The notes below the pieces were generated by a model, which was not told where the DNA came from, searched no databases, and saw nothing but the letters and a program-made list of their open reading frames with translations. From Candidatus Competibacteraceae bacterium (lineage in GTDB: Bacteria > Pseudomonadota > Gammaproteobacteria > Competibacterales > Competibacteraceae), in assembly GCA_003989065.1 (NCBI GenBank), contig RXIW01000004.1, positions 41,783 through 105,782 of the forward strand: DNA of 64,000 nucleotides, in the 5' to 3' direction. Position 1 is the first letter of the stretch, and each line of letters starts with the position of its first letter. Below, piece by piece: positions 18,768 through 27,672 of this stretch. Made by a program: the position numbers and the translations under genes.

Positions 18768-19186
18768 AAGGTCGGCGGGAAACGGTCGTTGCCGGGAGTG
18801 ACACCGGGCCGGTGCGGATTCGGCGGTGCATCGGATATCGGAGCGGCGACGGTCGTGGGAGCGGCGCTCTTGGCGCGCGCCCGCCGCGGGCGTTCGCCGG
18901 GTGTGCTGCGGGCGTCGGTCAGGACCACCGGCGCGCTGAGGGAGGAGGGAACGTGCAGCGGGAGGTCCGGCGCCGAGCCGGTGCGCGCCCGGCGCAACCA
19001 GCCGAGTAGGCGTTGTTCCATGGCATCCTGACTGGCCGGCGGCAAGTCGCGGAAGATCAGCGCCGCCGCGCCCAGCAATAAGGTCAGACCGCCCAGGAAG
19101 AAGACCAGCGGTTGCATGAAGGCGATCGCCAACACGGCCAGGACGACAATCAGGATATGCCGAATTTTCAAGCGGGTGCTCTCCAT
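18764..19186 (-). CDS. Small membrane protein of unknown function
   Basis: A 140-residue protein starting at ATG 19186, four bases after the stop of the PP2C gene, so clearly in its operon. Residues about 8-45 form one long or two closely packed hydrophobic segments (HILIVVLAVLAIAF, PLVFFLGGLTLLLGAAALIF). After that comes a basic helix (MEQRLLGWLRRARTG) and a disordered Pro/Ala/Arg-rich tail. No known domain recognised. Its position suggests it is a membrane partner of the phosphatase (inference). Confidence 0.7.
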   Translation of the reverse strand: MESTRLKIRHILIVVLAVLAIAFMQPLVFFLGGLTLLLGAAALIFRDLPPASQDAMEQRLLGWLRRARTGSAPDLPLHVPSSLSAPVVLTDARSTPGERPRRARAKSAAPTTVAAPISDAPPNPHRPGVTPGNDRFPPTF

Positions 19187-19190
19187 CGAA

Positions 19191-20198
19191 TCAGGACGGG
19201 TTTGACGGATCCTCGACCGGTCCGGGTTGACGCACCAGGATGACCGTGCAATTGTCATCCGGTTGGCTGTGCTGTTGTCGGATGGCATCGGCCAATTCGG
19301 CCAGCAACTGGTCGATGATCTCCTCCAGCGAGCGTTGCGGTTGCGCCAGCAGTGCCGGCCAGCGCTGGATGAACTCCTGCGGCTGGGCCAGATGCCAGAG
19401 GCCATCGGTGGCGAACAGATAGACGTGGCCCGCTTCCAGCGCCAGAGGCCGCCGGTCGCTCAGGCCGCGCAGGAACAGGGGCAGGTTACCATCGTGCAGC
19501 TCGTATAGTTCCGCATCGATGGCTTCGATGTAAAGACTGGGAACACCCAACGTGCTGCCGAGGATGAAGGCTTGGCTGATCTGGGAGTTGGTCTGCAGGT
19601 GGACCTGCTGGTGCCACTGAACGCCGTCCAGCATCCCCAGCATGGCCAGATGGGTGGCTGGGACATGGTCGACGGTCAGGTATTGCGCCCGCCACGGGTC
19701 GATGGCGTACATCCGCGAATCGCCGACATGGAACAGCAGGGCAGGACCTTCGAGCGGGATTTCCAGCAGGATCAAGGTGCAGCCGGTTTCCAGACCGGCG
19801 ACCTGAAACTCGTGATAGAGCCGCTGGTGCAAGGCGTTCAGGTCGGCGGAAAGCTGACCGAGCGAAGCGGCGGCCGGCAGGTCGAGCAGGCCGGCGACGG
19901 TTTTTTCAGCAGCTTCGCGACCGTGGCTGTGGCCGCCCATGCCATCGAGGATAGCGATCCGGCGGTGGCCGGTCGGCCAGTCGGGCAACTGCAACTGGGT
20001 TTCCTGTTCGTGCCAGAGAAAGCGAACCGCGCCCCGATCGTCCACGATGAGATAGTTATCCTGATTCTCCCGCCGTCCGTGGCCGGTCGGCGAGCGCAGG
20101 GAGCGTACGGCGATTTCCAGGCGAGGAGCGGCAGGAGCCGATGCCTGATCGCCGGCGTTCGGGGCATCGCGCATGGAATCACAAGGAGGAGTATGCAT
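19191..20198 (-). CDS. PP2C-family serine/threonine phosphatase
   Basis: PP2C/Stp-type phosphatase of about 335 residues. Motifs: RSPTGHGRRENQDNYLIVD (first motif, binds phosphate and metal), IAILDGMGGHSHGREAAE (metal-binding DGMGG), LLFHVGDSRMYAI, YLFATDGLWH and QPDDNCTVILV (last metal-binding Asp-Asn). The upstream extension from a TTG at 20210 is less likely than ATG 20198. It is divergent from the pseudokinase-FGE gene at 20406 across about 200 AT-rich bases. Together with the two kinase genes downstream it probably forms a phosphorylation switch (inference). Confidence 0.9.
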   Translation of the reverse strand: MHTPPCDSMRDAPNAGDQASAPAAPRLEIAVRSLRSPTGHGRRENQDNYLIVDDRGAVRFLWHEQETQLQLPDWPTGHRRIAILDGMGGHSHGREAAEKTVAGLLDLPAAASLGQLSADLNALHQRLYHEFQVAGLETGCTLILLEIPLEGPALLFHVGDSRMYAIDPWRAQYLTVDHVPATHLAMLGMLDGVQWHQQVHLQTNSQISQAFILGSTLGVPSLYIEAIDAELYELHDGNLPLFLRGLSDRRPLALEAGHVYLFATDGLWHLAQPQEFIQRWPALLAQPQRSLEEIIDQLLAELADAIRQQHSQPDDNCTVILVRQPGPVEDPSNPS

Positions 20199-20405
20199 GG
20201 ATTTGGACAACAGCGTTGGTCATGACGGTGCGTTGGTCATGACGGTGAATGGATAGTGAGCGAGGATCGACCAAGTCCGTATGCCCGGATCGAGGGATGG
20301 CCATTAGAATGATGCTTTGTGCTTCTGCTAGACTAAATCATAATAATACATGTGTCGGTAATATGTCGGGAAAAACCTAGGATTATGATAGCAGATCAGT
20401 GAGTT

Positions 20406-23123
20406 ATGGATATCAAAGCCCGTCTTGAAAAGCTTGAGAAAGCGCGCGCCGCCGGCCAGTTGGACGATGCCGAACTGTCACGTCTTCGGGAAGAACTGCT
20501 GAACAGGGCTGTGATGGCCGAGGATGGTTGGGATGACCCGCCGTCCTCGGTAGCAGGCCCGGCGTCGGGCTCCCTGGAAGAGTCGGCTGCAGAAGCGCGC
20601 CCCGCCATGGACAATATCGCATCGGCCACTCTGGCAGTAGGCATGGTGATCGGGCCACCCGAGCGGCGAATGCGGCTGCTGCACGATCTCAGCGGCAAAG
20701 GCGCCATCTGGCTGGCGCGGGTGGTGGCCGCGCCGATGCCGGGCAACGGGGCCGACGATGAATTCCGGGCGATCAAAATCTTCCTGCCGAGCGGCTATGG
20801 GGCGCGCGACGCCGAACGCGAAATTCGCATGCAGCGGGCCGATCTGATTGGACTGCGCACCTATCTGACCAAGGTCCGGGCTCGGGTGGAGCTGGCCGCT
20901 AAGCTGTCGCACCCGAACATCGCCGATGTCTACGGTTGGCGTTATGGCGCGGATGGCTGGCCTTTCGCTGAGATGGAATATGCCGACCATCTCCATGGCC
21001 ACAGCCTGGCGCACTTGTTGCGCGAGCGAAAAGGAGAAGGAGTCGACTGGAATACCCTTATGGCGTGGCTGCGTCCAGTGGCCGACGCCCTGGATTATGC
21101 CCGTCGGGAACATCGGCTGGCGCATCAGCACCTGGACGCGGATACGGTTTTCGTCGCCAATTCGGGCGCGGTCAAACTGTTGAGCTTCGGCGTGGCGGCC
21201 GAAACGCGGGAGCCGCGCAGCCTCCTGTCCAGCGCGGGCGGCGTCAGCGCTGAGGGGGCCAGCGAATCCAACGTGCTCGAAACCGCTTTCCGGCGCGACG
21301 TCTTCGCCCTGGCGCTCCTGGTCTATCAATTGTTGGCGGGTCGTAGCGCCTATGAAGCTCAGCCGCCGCAATCCTCGACCCCGTTGCCGCGTCCCGGCGG
21401 CTTGACGGACGAGACCTGGCGAGTCTTGCGGCAGGGCTTGGCGTATCCGAGCGAGCTTTGCCCGACCGACGCTGGTCGATTCCTCAGCATGCTGGCCGAG
21501 GCGCAACAGCCGGCGGCGGCTGCGCGGCCGGGTCGCGGTCTGGCTGTGCAAAGAAAGCGCATCATGCAGGTGGCGGGGCTGGCCGTACTGGTGGCCTTGG
21601 CAGGCTATTGGCTGGTGGCCCAGATCGAACGGACCCTGCAACCCGCCCAGTCGAACCTGGCGTCAACCTATGACGACGGAGAAGTCCAGCCGGGAGGATC
21701 GGGTTTACAACCGTCGTCGGCCGGCAGGACCGCCAACCTGCAGGCTGCGGAGAGCGAAGCCGACCTGCGCGCTTTCGAATCGGCGCGGCGGATGGATACC
21801 CTATTGGCGTATCGCCTCTATCTGCAACGTTGTCCGCGCTGCGGTTTCGGCCAGGAGGCCCATGCGGCGATCGATCATCTGGAAAGCCAGGAGAAAATCG
21901 CCAAGCTCAAGGCCGATTTCGAGACGTTGGCGTTGTCCCTGGAGCATGAAAATCGCGAAGATCGTGGCGATGAGGCGCTGTCCCGCCTGAACTCACTAGC
22001 AGCGGTGGCTCCCGCCGATCCCAGCGTGGCAGCCGGTCGGCGCCGTCTGGCGCTGGCCTGGGTCGCGCTGGCGCAGGCCAGTCTTGCCAAGTCGGAATTG
22101 AACGAAGCCCGCAGGCGATTGAAGAAAGCCCGCCTGGTGCAACCGGATTTGCCCGAAGTGATGACGCTGTCCCAACAGTTGGAGCAGGCCGATGTGGCGG
22201 AGCAGACCAGGCAGACCGACGACGAAGCCTTCGCCATCGCCCGCCGCGCCAATTCCCGCCGCGCCTACTGGGCTTATTTGGACCGCTGCGGTGCGAATTG
22301 CGATCATCGGACCGAAGCCGAAGCGGCGCTGGTTCGGTTGGCACCGGCCAATCCAACACTGCGCGATCGCCTGAAAGACGGGACGCAGGGGCCGGAGATG
22401 GTGATCATTCCAGCCGGCGCATTCCTGATGGGATCGCCGCTCCAGGAAAAGGGCCGCTACGAGGACGAGTCGCCTCATCCGGTGCGAATCGGCAAGCCAT
22501 TCGCCATCGGTCGCTACGAAGTGATGTTCTACGAGTACGATCAGTTCGCGACGGCGATAGGACGGGCCTTGCCCAGCGATCAGAAATGGGGTCGTAACCG
22601 GCGTCCGGTCATCAACGTCAACTGGCGGGACGCGATGGCGTACGCCGATTGGCTGTCCCAACAGACTGGCCATCGCTACCGTCTGCCGACGGAGGCAGAG
22701 TGGGAATACGCGGCGCGAGCCGGGACCACCGCCAGCCGTTATTGGGGCGATGATCCCAATCAGGGTTGCGTCTATGCCAACGCGGCCGATCTCGACGGCA
22801 AGCAGGTCTTCGTGGGCTGGACCGCCATGAAGTGTCACGACGGCCAGGTTTACACCGCCCCGGTCGGCAGCTATCGCAGTAACGAATTCGGTCTGTTCGA
22901 CGTGCTGGGCAACGTGCTGGAGTGGACCTGCTCGCTCTACGATAAGGATGCCCCGGCAACCGGCCAGCATTGCGACGAACCGGTCGGGGGTGGCGAGTTC
23001 GTGGTGCGCGGCGGCTCTTGGAGCGATGAACCCCGTAACGTCCGTTCGGCGGAGCGGCATCGCAGCCCGCCCGATTTTCAGGATTACTTTCTGGGATTCC
23101 GGCTGGTGCGAGAATTTCCCTGA
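20406..23123 (+). CDS. Pseudokinase fused to a non-catalytic FGE/SUMF1-like domain
   Basis: A 905-residue protein. Residues 1-35 are a helical start, then a Ser/Thr-kinase fold at about 85-370. The ATP-anchoring Lys124 (FRAIKIF) is kept, but the catalytic loop reads HQHLDADTVF where HRDLKPxN is expected, so both the catalytic Asp and the Asn are lost. The DFG triplet is Ser260-Phe-Gly. I therefore call it a pseudokinase. A single transmembrane helix lies at about 380-400 (QVAGLAVLVALAGYWLVA), followed by a helical linker with a CPRCGF-like pair. A formylglycine-generating-enzyme-like domain spans about 655-905 (MVIIPAGAFLMGSP, RYEVMFYEYDQF, YRLPTEAEWEYAARAG, FDVLGNVLEWTCS, VVRGGSWSD). The two active-site cysteines of true FGE, expected after GGSW, are absent, so this domain is probably a binding module outside the cytoplasm. 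Confidence 0.88.
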   Translation: MDIKARLEKLEKARAAGQLDDAELSRLREELLNRAVMAEDGWDDPPSSVAGPASGSLEESAAEARPAMDNIASATLAVGMVIGPPERRMRLLHDLSGKGAIWLARVVAAPMPGNGADDEFRAIKIFLPSGYGARDAEREIRMQRADLIGLRTYLTKVRARVELAAKLSHPNIADVYGWRYGADGWPFAEMEYADHLHGHSLAHLLRERKGEGVDWNTLMAWLRPVADALDYARREHRLAHQHLDADTVFVANSGAVKLLSFGVAAETREPRSLLSSAGGVSAEGASESNVLETAFRRDVFALALLVYQLLAGRSAYEAQPPQSSTPLPRPGGLTDETWRVLRQGLAYPSELCPTDAGRFLSMLAEAQQPAAAARPGRGLAVQRKRIMQVAGLAVLVALAGYWLVAQIERTLQPAQSNLASTYDDGEVQPGGSGLQPSSAGRTANLQAAESEADLRAFESARRMDTLLAYRLYLQRCPRCGFGQEAHAAIDHLESQEKIAKLKADFETLALSLEHENREDRGDEALSRLNSLAAVAPADPSVAAGRRRLALAWVALAQASLAKSELNEARRRLKKARLVQPDLPEVMTLSQQLEQADVAEQTRQTDDEAFAIARRANSRRAYWAYLDRCGANCDHRTEAEAALVRLAPANPTLRDRLKDGTQGPEMVIIPAGAFLMGSPLQEKGRYEDESPHPVRIGKPFAIGRYEVMFYEYDQFATAIGRALPSDQKWGRNRRPVINVNWRDAMAYADWLSQQTGHRYRLPTEAEWEYAARAGTTASRYWGDDPNQGCVYANAADLDGKQVFVGWTAMKCHDGQVYTAPVGSYRSNEFGLFDVLGNVLEWTCSLYDKDAPATGQHCDEPVGGGEFVVRGGSWSDEPRNVRSAERHRSPPDFQDYFLGFRLVREFP

Positions 23124-23444
23124 GCGCGGCGATTCGGGCAGCGCAACGCCATGTAGAGCGGGCTTGCGCTGCGCTATCATGCGCGGGGAAACGATCCTGG
23201 GCATTGCAGGCGCTGTAGGTCGGGTTACGATAAGCCGGCTCGCGATGGGGCGGTAACCGTCGCTTGACCTGCCAGAACATGAATCCGGTGTGCGTTTGCA
23301 GCAGGGACAGGTAAAATCAGCGATGGAACCGATAGCTGGCCTGAATGGGCGATTCGACGACTTGCGGAATTTTCGTTCGGCGTGATCGCGCCGCTCTGCG
23401 CCGGAGCTTCACGATAGCACCCGCCGATACCACGATAGGATGCC
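23124..23444. other. Intergenic region between the two kinase genes
   Basis: No gene seen. It contains an imperfect inverted repeat (about 23215-23229 against 23251-23271) of the GTAGGTCGGGTTACG type that is scattered in many gammaproteobacterial genomes. The 3' part must hold the promoter or leader of the kinase gene at 23445, but no convincing promoter boxes were found. Confidence 0.4.
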
Positions 23445-25448
23445 ATGAGCAAGAAATCCAACACGCTGCCCGTCGGTTATCGCCTGCATCAGTACCGCAT
23501 CGAAGGGGTATTGGGGGCAGGAGGGTTCGGAATCACCTACAAGGCCGTGCACGAGGCGTTGCAAACCCGGGCGGCCATCAAGGAATACTTCCCGGTCGAG
23601 TGGTCCTATCGCGACCGCGACGAGGTCAACGTCCTGGCCAATACCCAGGGCGCTTTGCCGACGTCCGAGGTTGGCCAGGAAGCCTGCTACGCTTGGGGTC
23701 TGGATCGTTTTCTCAACGAAGCCCGTATCCTGGCCCAAGTCAATCATATCGGCGTGGTGCGGGTCCGGGATTTCTTCGAAGCGAACGGCACCGCCTATAT
23801 CGTGATGGATTATGAGGACGGCGAATCGCTAAGCCAGCTTCTGCAGCGCGAGAAGATCCTGTCCGAAGATCGGATCCGTCGCCTGATCGACGATGTGTTG
23901 CCAGCCCTCGAAGCGGTTCATGCCCAGGGCTATCTGCATCGCGACCTGAAACCGGCCAATCTCTATCGCCGCTCGGACGGCCGAACCATCGTGATCGATT
24001 TCGGGGCAGCCCGCCAGGCGTTGGGTCGGCGCAGCAAAAGCGTCACCAGCGTGTTTTCGCCCGGCTATTCGCCGATCGAACAGTATCTGGTGGATGGCAA
24101 GGGCTATGGCCCCTGGACCGATATTTACGCCCTGGGCGCGGTGCTCTATCACTGTGTGACGGGTACGGCCCCGGTCGAGTCCCCGGCGCGGGTGCTCGAC
24201 GATCCGTTGCAGCCGGCCGAAGAGGTCGCAGCCGGCAAGTACAGCTGGACGTTGTTGCGGGCCATCGATCGGTCCATGGCGGTGCGGCCGGAGAAGCGCT
24301 TTCAATCGATCGCGCAGATGCGGGCGGCCCTGGAGCCTCCGCCGGACGATGACGACGATCGCACGGTCAAGCTGGAATTACCGTTGCGCCCGGATCTGTA
24401 TCGGGGCGGCGAGCGGCTGCGCTTGCCGATCGTCGAGCCCACGCCGGAGCCGCCAAAACCGGAGCCGCCACCGCCCAAGCCGCGCTGGTGGAACTGGCGC
24501 TGGCTGCTTGGACTGGTCGCGGCGCTAGCGCTGGCCGGAGGCGCAACCGTTTGGCTGATGCAGCCGCCGACACCAAGTCAGCCGGTGGAACCCAAGCCGG
24601 TGGAACCCAAGCCGGTGGAGCCCAAGCCGGTGGAGCCCAAACCGCCCGCGACTCCGCCGGACCGACCGCCGACCAATCCGCAGCCGGGCCAGAGCTACAC
24701 CGATACGGTGACCGGCATGACCCTGGTCTGGACGCCGCCCGGTTGCTTTGCGATGGGCAGCCCGGACACCGAGAAGGATCGCAGCGCCAACGAAATGCAG
24801 CATCAGGTTTGCCTGAAAGGGTTCTGGATGGGCAAGACCGAGGTCACCAACGCCCAATATCGGCTCTTCGACGCCAGCCACGACAGCGGCAATTACGAAA
24901 CCTACGATCTGAACGGCGCCAAACAGCCGGTAGTGCGAGTCAGCTGGCAGGAGGCGACTGCCTATGCCCGCTGGCTGTCGGACAAGAGTGGGCTGCGTTT
25001 CCGCCTGCCGACCGAGGCGGAGTGGGAATACGCCGCGCGGGCTGGCAAGACCGACGCCAGCTACTGGGGTAGCGACGCCAGCCAGGCTTGTCGCTACGCC
25101 AAGATCTACGACGAAACCGCGCGTAAGGCCAAGCCGTTCAACTGGGCCAATTATCCGTGCGAGAGCGGCCAGGTCGTGGCTGCCCCCGTCGGCCAGTTCA
25201 CGCCGAACGCCTTCAGTCTGTACGACATGCTGGGCAATGTCGCGGAATGGACGTGCTCCAGCTACGACAGCGCCTATGCCGGCGGCGAGACCCAGTGCGT
25301 GGACCGCACAGCCACGGGGGGACGGCGGGTGCTGCGCGGCGGTTCCTGGTCCGATTATCCTGGCCTGGTGCGGTTCGCCTACCGCTTTCCCACCGTGCCG
25401 GAAAACAAGAAATTCGACTACGGCTTCCGCCTGGTGCTGGAGCCGTGA
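23445..25448 (+). CDS. Membrane Ser/Thr protein kinase with extracytoplasmic FGE/SUMF1-like domain
   Basis: A 667-residue protein with an intact Hanks-type kinase: Gly loop GAGGFG (24-29), Lys46 (AAIKEYF), HRDLKPAN with catalytic Asp167, DFG at 185-187 and the family variant PGYSPIEQY in the activation segment. After a Pro-rich cytoplasmic stretch comes one transmembrane helix at about 350-370 (LLGLVAALALAGGATVWLM), then four VEPKP repeats as a stiff stalk. An FGE/SUMF1-like domain spans about 415-667 (MTLVWTPPGCFAMGSP, KTEVTNAQYRLF, FRLPTEAEWEYAARAG, YDMLGNVAEWTCSSY, VLRGGSWSD). The catalytic cysteine pair of true FGE is missing after GGSW, so the domain probably senses a ligand or partner. 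The next gene (CsgG-PEGA) follows 32 bases later with its own strong ribosome site. Confidence 0.92.
   Translation: MSKKSNTLPVGYRLHQYRIEGVLGAGGFGITYKAVHEALQTRAAIKEYFPVEWSYRDRDEVNVLANTQGALPTSEVGQEACYAWGLDRFLNEARILAQVNHIGVVRVRDFFEANGTAYIVMDYEDGESLSQLLQREKILSEDRIRRLIDDVLPALEAVHAQGYLHRDLKPANLYRRSDGRTIVIDFGAARQALGRRSKSVTSVFSPGYSPIEQYLVDGKGYGPWTDIYALGAVLYHCVTGTAPVESPARVLDDPLQPAEEVAAGKYSWTLLRAIDRSMAVRPEKRFQSIAQMRAALEPPPDDDDDRTVKLELPLRPDLYRGGERLRLPIVEPTPEPPKPEPPPPKPRWWNWRWLLGLVAALALAGGATVWLMQPPTPSQPVEPKPVEPKPVEPKPVEPKPPATPPDRPPTNPQPGQSYTDTVTGMTLVWTPPGCFAMGSPDTEKDRSANEMQHQVCLKGFWMGKTEVTNAQYRLFDASHDSGNYETYDLNGAKQPVVRVSWQEATAYARWLSDKSGLRFRLPTEAEWEYAARAGKTDASYWGSDASQACRYAKIYDETARKAKPFNWANYPCESGQVVAAPVGQFTPNAFSLYDMLGNVAEWTCSSYDSAYAGGETQCVDRTATGGRRVLRGGSWSDYPGLVRFAYRFPTVPENKKFDYGFRLVLEP
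24582..24641 (+). repeat. Four tandem 15-base units coding PVEPK
   Basis: Four copies of a 15-base unit (CCGGTGGAACCCAAG and close variants) encode a Pro-Val-Glu-Pro-Lys stalk between the transmembrane helix and the FGE-like domain of the kinase. Being in frame and nearly identical, the array could change copy number by slippage without breaking the gene. Confidence 0.9.
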
Positions 25449-25480
25449 AAGTCGCAACGACGCTGAGCGGAGGAGAGGGT

Positions 25481-27658
25481 ATGGGCAAGACCGTCGTGAA
25501 GCTGATTGCATTGCTGTTGGCCTTGGTTGGCGGCTTGCTGACCGAGCCTGGCCAGGCGGCCAGCGGTCCGCCCGAGAAGCGCATGACGGCGACGGTGATC
25601 GAGTTCAGCGTGCGGGGCGATCTGAACGAGCAGGCCGGCGCGATCATCGCCGATCTGATGATGTCGGCCATCGCCAACACCAGCCGCTTTACCCTGAAGG
25701 ATCGCCTGCCGCTGTCGGCGGCGGCCAAGATCGCCAAGGCTCAGGAACTGGGCTCCACCGGCCTGCTCGATCCCAAGACCGCCGCCGAGCTGGGTCGGCT
25801 CTATGAGGTCGACGCCGTGGTGACCGGCGGCGTTTACAAGCTGGGCGATCTGATCACCGTCACGGCGCGGCTGATCGACACCAAGACGGCATCATTACTG
25901 CGCAGCGGCCAGATCCAGGGTAAGGACATCGACACCATCCAGGTGAAGATCAACGAATTGGCCAGCATGATTACCGCGCCGCCGGAAGCGCCGCCGACCC
26001 ATGCTCTGACCGTCAAGACCGATCCGGCCGACGCCAGCGTGCGCCTGACCAATGATTCGCTAACGTATCAGCCTGGCATGCGGTTGCCGACGGGCGACTA
26101 TGAGCTCGAGGTCAGCAAGTCCGGCTATCTACCCCACAAGGAAGCGGTGCAGATCGGCGATCAGGATGTCAACCTGACCGTCGTGCTGGAAAAGGCCCGC
26201 TATGGCTTGACGGTGCGGTCGGAGCCGGCCGATGCGCAAGTGCGGCTGATTGGCAATGCAGCCACCTATCGGCCGGGCGTGGCGCTGACGCCAGGGGATT
26301 ACCAAATCGAAGTGAGCCGTGACGGCTACGTCTCCCGCAAGATCACCGCGCGGATCGTGGACGGCGATCTGAGCGTGCCGGTGACGCTGGAGAAAACGCC
26401 GGCGCCGCGGGTGGAGGAATATCGCTTGACCGTGGTCGTCGATCCTCCGCGGGCCGCGGTACGGTTGCTGAATGCGAAACAGACCTATCAGTCCGGGATG
26501 ACGCTGGCTCCGGGCGATTATACCGTCGAAATCAGCCAGACCGGTTACGAGTCGGTGCGGGTGCCGGTGCGCATCGTCGATCGCGATGTGACGGTGCCGG
26601 TGTCTCTGACCAAACTGCCGGAGCCGGCGCGGCCTGCAAGCTACCGATTGACGGTGCGTCCCGATCCGGCCACCGCCAAAGTGCGGTTGGTGGGCAGCAA
26701 GACCGCCTATAAACCGGGGATACCATTGGCGCCGGGCAATTATACCGTCGAGGTTTCCCAGAAAGGCTACGAGACCCGACAGACATCGGTGCGGATCGTG
26801 GATGGCGACATGACCGTGCCGGTAGCTTTGACCAAATTGCCCGAGCCCACCCAGTATCGCCTGTCGGTGCAGACCGATCCGCCGGATGCGCAGGTTCGCC
26901 TGCGTGGCGTCAAGACCCGCTATCGGCCTGGCGTGACTCTGCTGCCGGGCAGCTATACCGTGGAGGTTTCCCGTTCCGGCTACGAGACCAAACAGACGTC
27001 AGTGCAGATCGTCAATGGCGATGTGACCGTGCCGGTAGTTTTGGTCAAGCAGGTCCAACCGCTCCAGTATCGACTGACGGTGCAGCCCACACCGACCAAC
27101 GCCCGGGTGCGACTGGTGAATTCCGCTTTCACCTACCGGCCTGGGGTGGCCTTGACGCCGGGCAGCTATATCGTCGAAGTGAGCAGCAGCGGTTATGGTG
27201 CGAAACGGCAGGCCGTACAGATCGCCGATGGCGACGTGACCGTGCCGGTCGAATTGGAGAAGATCGCGACTGCGCCGCCAATCCCGTCGTCCAGTTCATC
27301 CGCCGCATCCGCCGCATCGACCTCGGTGATGTCGCCCACTACCCGGCCTGGCGAGTGGCGCATTGCCAGTGTCCAGGTGGACAGCGGATTGAACGATCTG
27401 GATCGGCGGGAGGTTCAGCGGATTCTGGGTGGTTATGCGGGGCGAACCGTGACCCGCGACACCCTGCTCGATGGTGCGTTGCGAGTCTATCAGGCCACCG
27501 GCATCACCTTGCGCTTCGTGGTTCAGTCCGGGGCGGGAGGGACGGCCAGTCTGCATGCCCGAGTGAGTCGGCAGGTGCGGCGCACCTACGAAAGCAGCAT
27601 TCCCATCATGACCCGCAGCCAGCTGGAGAGCGCCGGCTTCGGGGTTTCGGTCGAGTGA
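25481..27658 (+). CDS. Exported CsgG-like protein with six PEGA repeats and a POTRA-like C-terminus
   Basis: The start at ATG 25481 with GGAGGAGAG upstream gives 725 residues; an upstream in-frame ORF extension lies inside the kinase gene. A signal peptide covers 1-27 (LIALLLALVGGLLTEPGQAA). Residues about 35-165 resemble the CsgG/FlgO/TolB-like N-terminal fold that builds periplasmic assemblies (MTATVIEFSVRGDL, AAELGRLYEVDAVVTGGVYKLGDLITVTARLID, in separate stretches). Six PEGA-like repeats of about 70 residues follow (YRLTVxxDPxxAxVRLxxxxxxYxPGxxLxPGxYxVEVSxxGY). The last 110 residues (VQVDSGLNDLDRREVQRIL, then YQATGITLRFVVQ) look like a POTRA/two-partner-secretion-type domain. It probably sits in the periplasm as a partner of the kinase sensor domain (inference). 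Confidence 0.85.
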   Translation: MGKTVVKLIALLLALVGGLLTEPGQAASGPPEKRMTATVIEFSVRGDLNEQAGAIIADLMMSAIANTSRFTLKDRLPLSAAAKIAKAQELGSTGLLDPKTAAELGRLYEVDAVVTGGVYKLGDLITVTARLIDTKTASLLRSGQIQGKDIDTIQVKINELASMITAPPEAPPTHALTVKTDPADASVRLTNDSLTYQPGMRLPTGDYELEVSKSGYLPHKEAVQIGDQDVNLTVVLEKARYGLTVRSEPADAQVRLIGNAATYRPGVALTPGDYQIEVSRDGYVSRKITARIVDGDLSVPVTLEKTPAPRVEEYRLTVVVDPPRAAVRLLNAKQTYQSGMTLAPGDYTVEISQTGYESVRVPVRIVDRDVTVPVSLTKLPEPARPASYRLTVRPDPATAKVRLVGSKTAYKPGIPLAPGNYTVEVSQKGYETRQTSVRIVDGDMTVPVALTKLPEPTQYRLSVQTDPPDAQVRLRGVKTRYRPGVTLLPGSYTVEVSRSGYETKQTSVQIVNGDVTVPVVLVKQVQPLQYRLTVQPTPTNARVRLVNSAFTYRPGVALTPGSYIVEVSSSGYGAKRQAVQIADGDVTVPVELEKIATAPPIPSSSSSAASAASTSVMSPTTRPGEWRIASVQVDSGLNDLDRREVQRILGGYAGRTVTRDTLLDGALRVYQATGITLRFVVQSGAGGTASLHARVSRQVRRTYESSIPIMTRSQLESAGFGVSVE
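25997..27267 (+). repeat. Six in-frame PEGA-type repeats
   Basis: Six repeats of roughly 200-220 bases encode beta-rich PEGA units. Repeats 3 to 6 share near-identical codons around TATACCGTCGAxGTxTCC and the ending GTGACCGTGCCGGT, suggesting recent duplication within the array, while repeats 1 and 2 have diverged more. Confidence 0.85.
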
Positions 27659-27672
27659 GGGGAGAAACGGTC

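Noticed and set aside
22381..25448. FGE-like C-termini as variable proteins of a diversity-generating retroelement
   Set aside because: The C-type-lectin/FGE fold with RGGSW...GFR ends resembles such proteins, but no reverse transcriptase, no template repeat and no cluster of AAY codons were found nearby.
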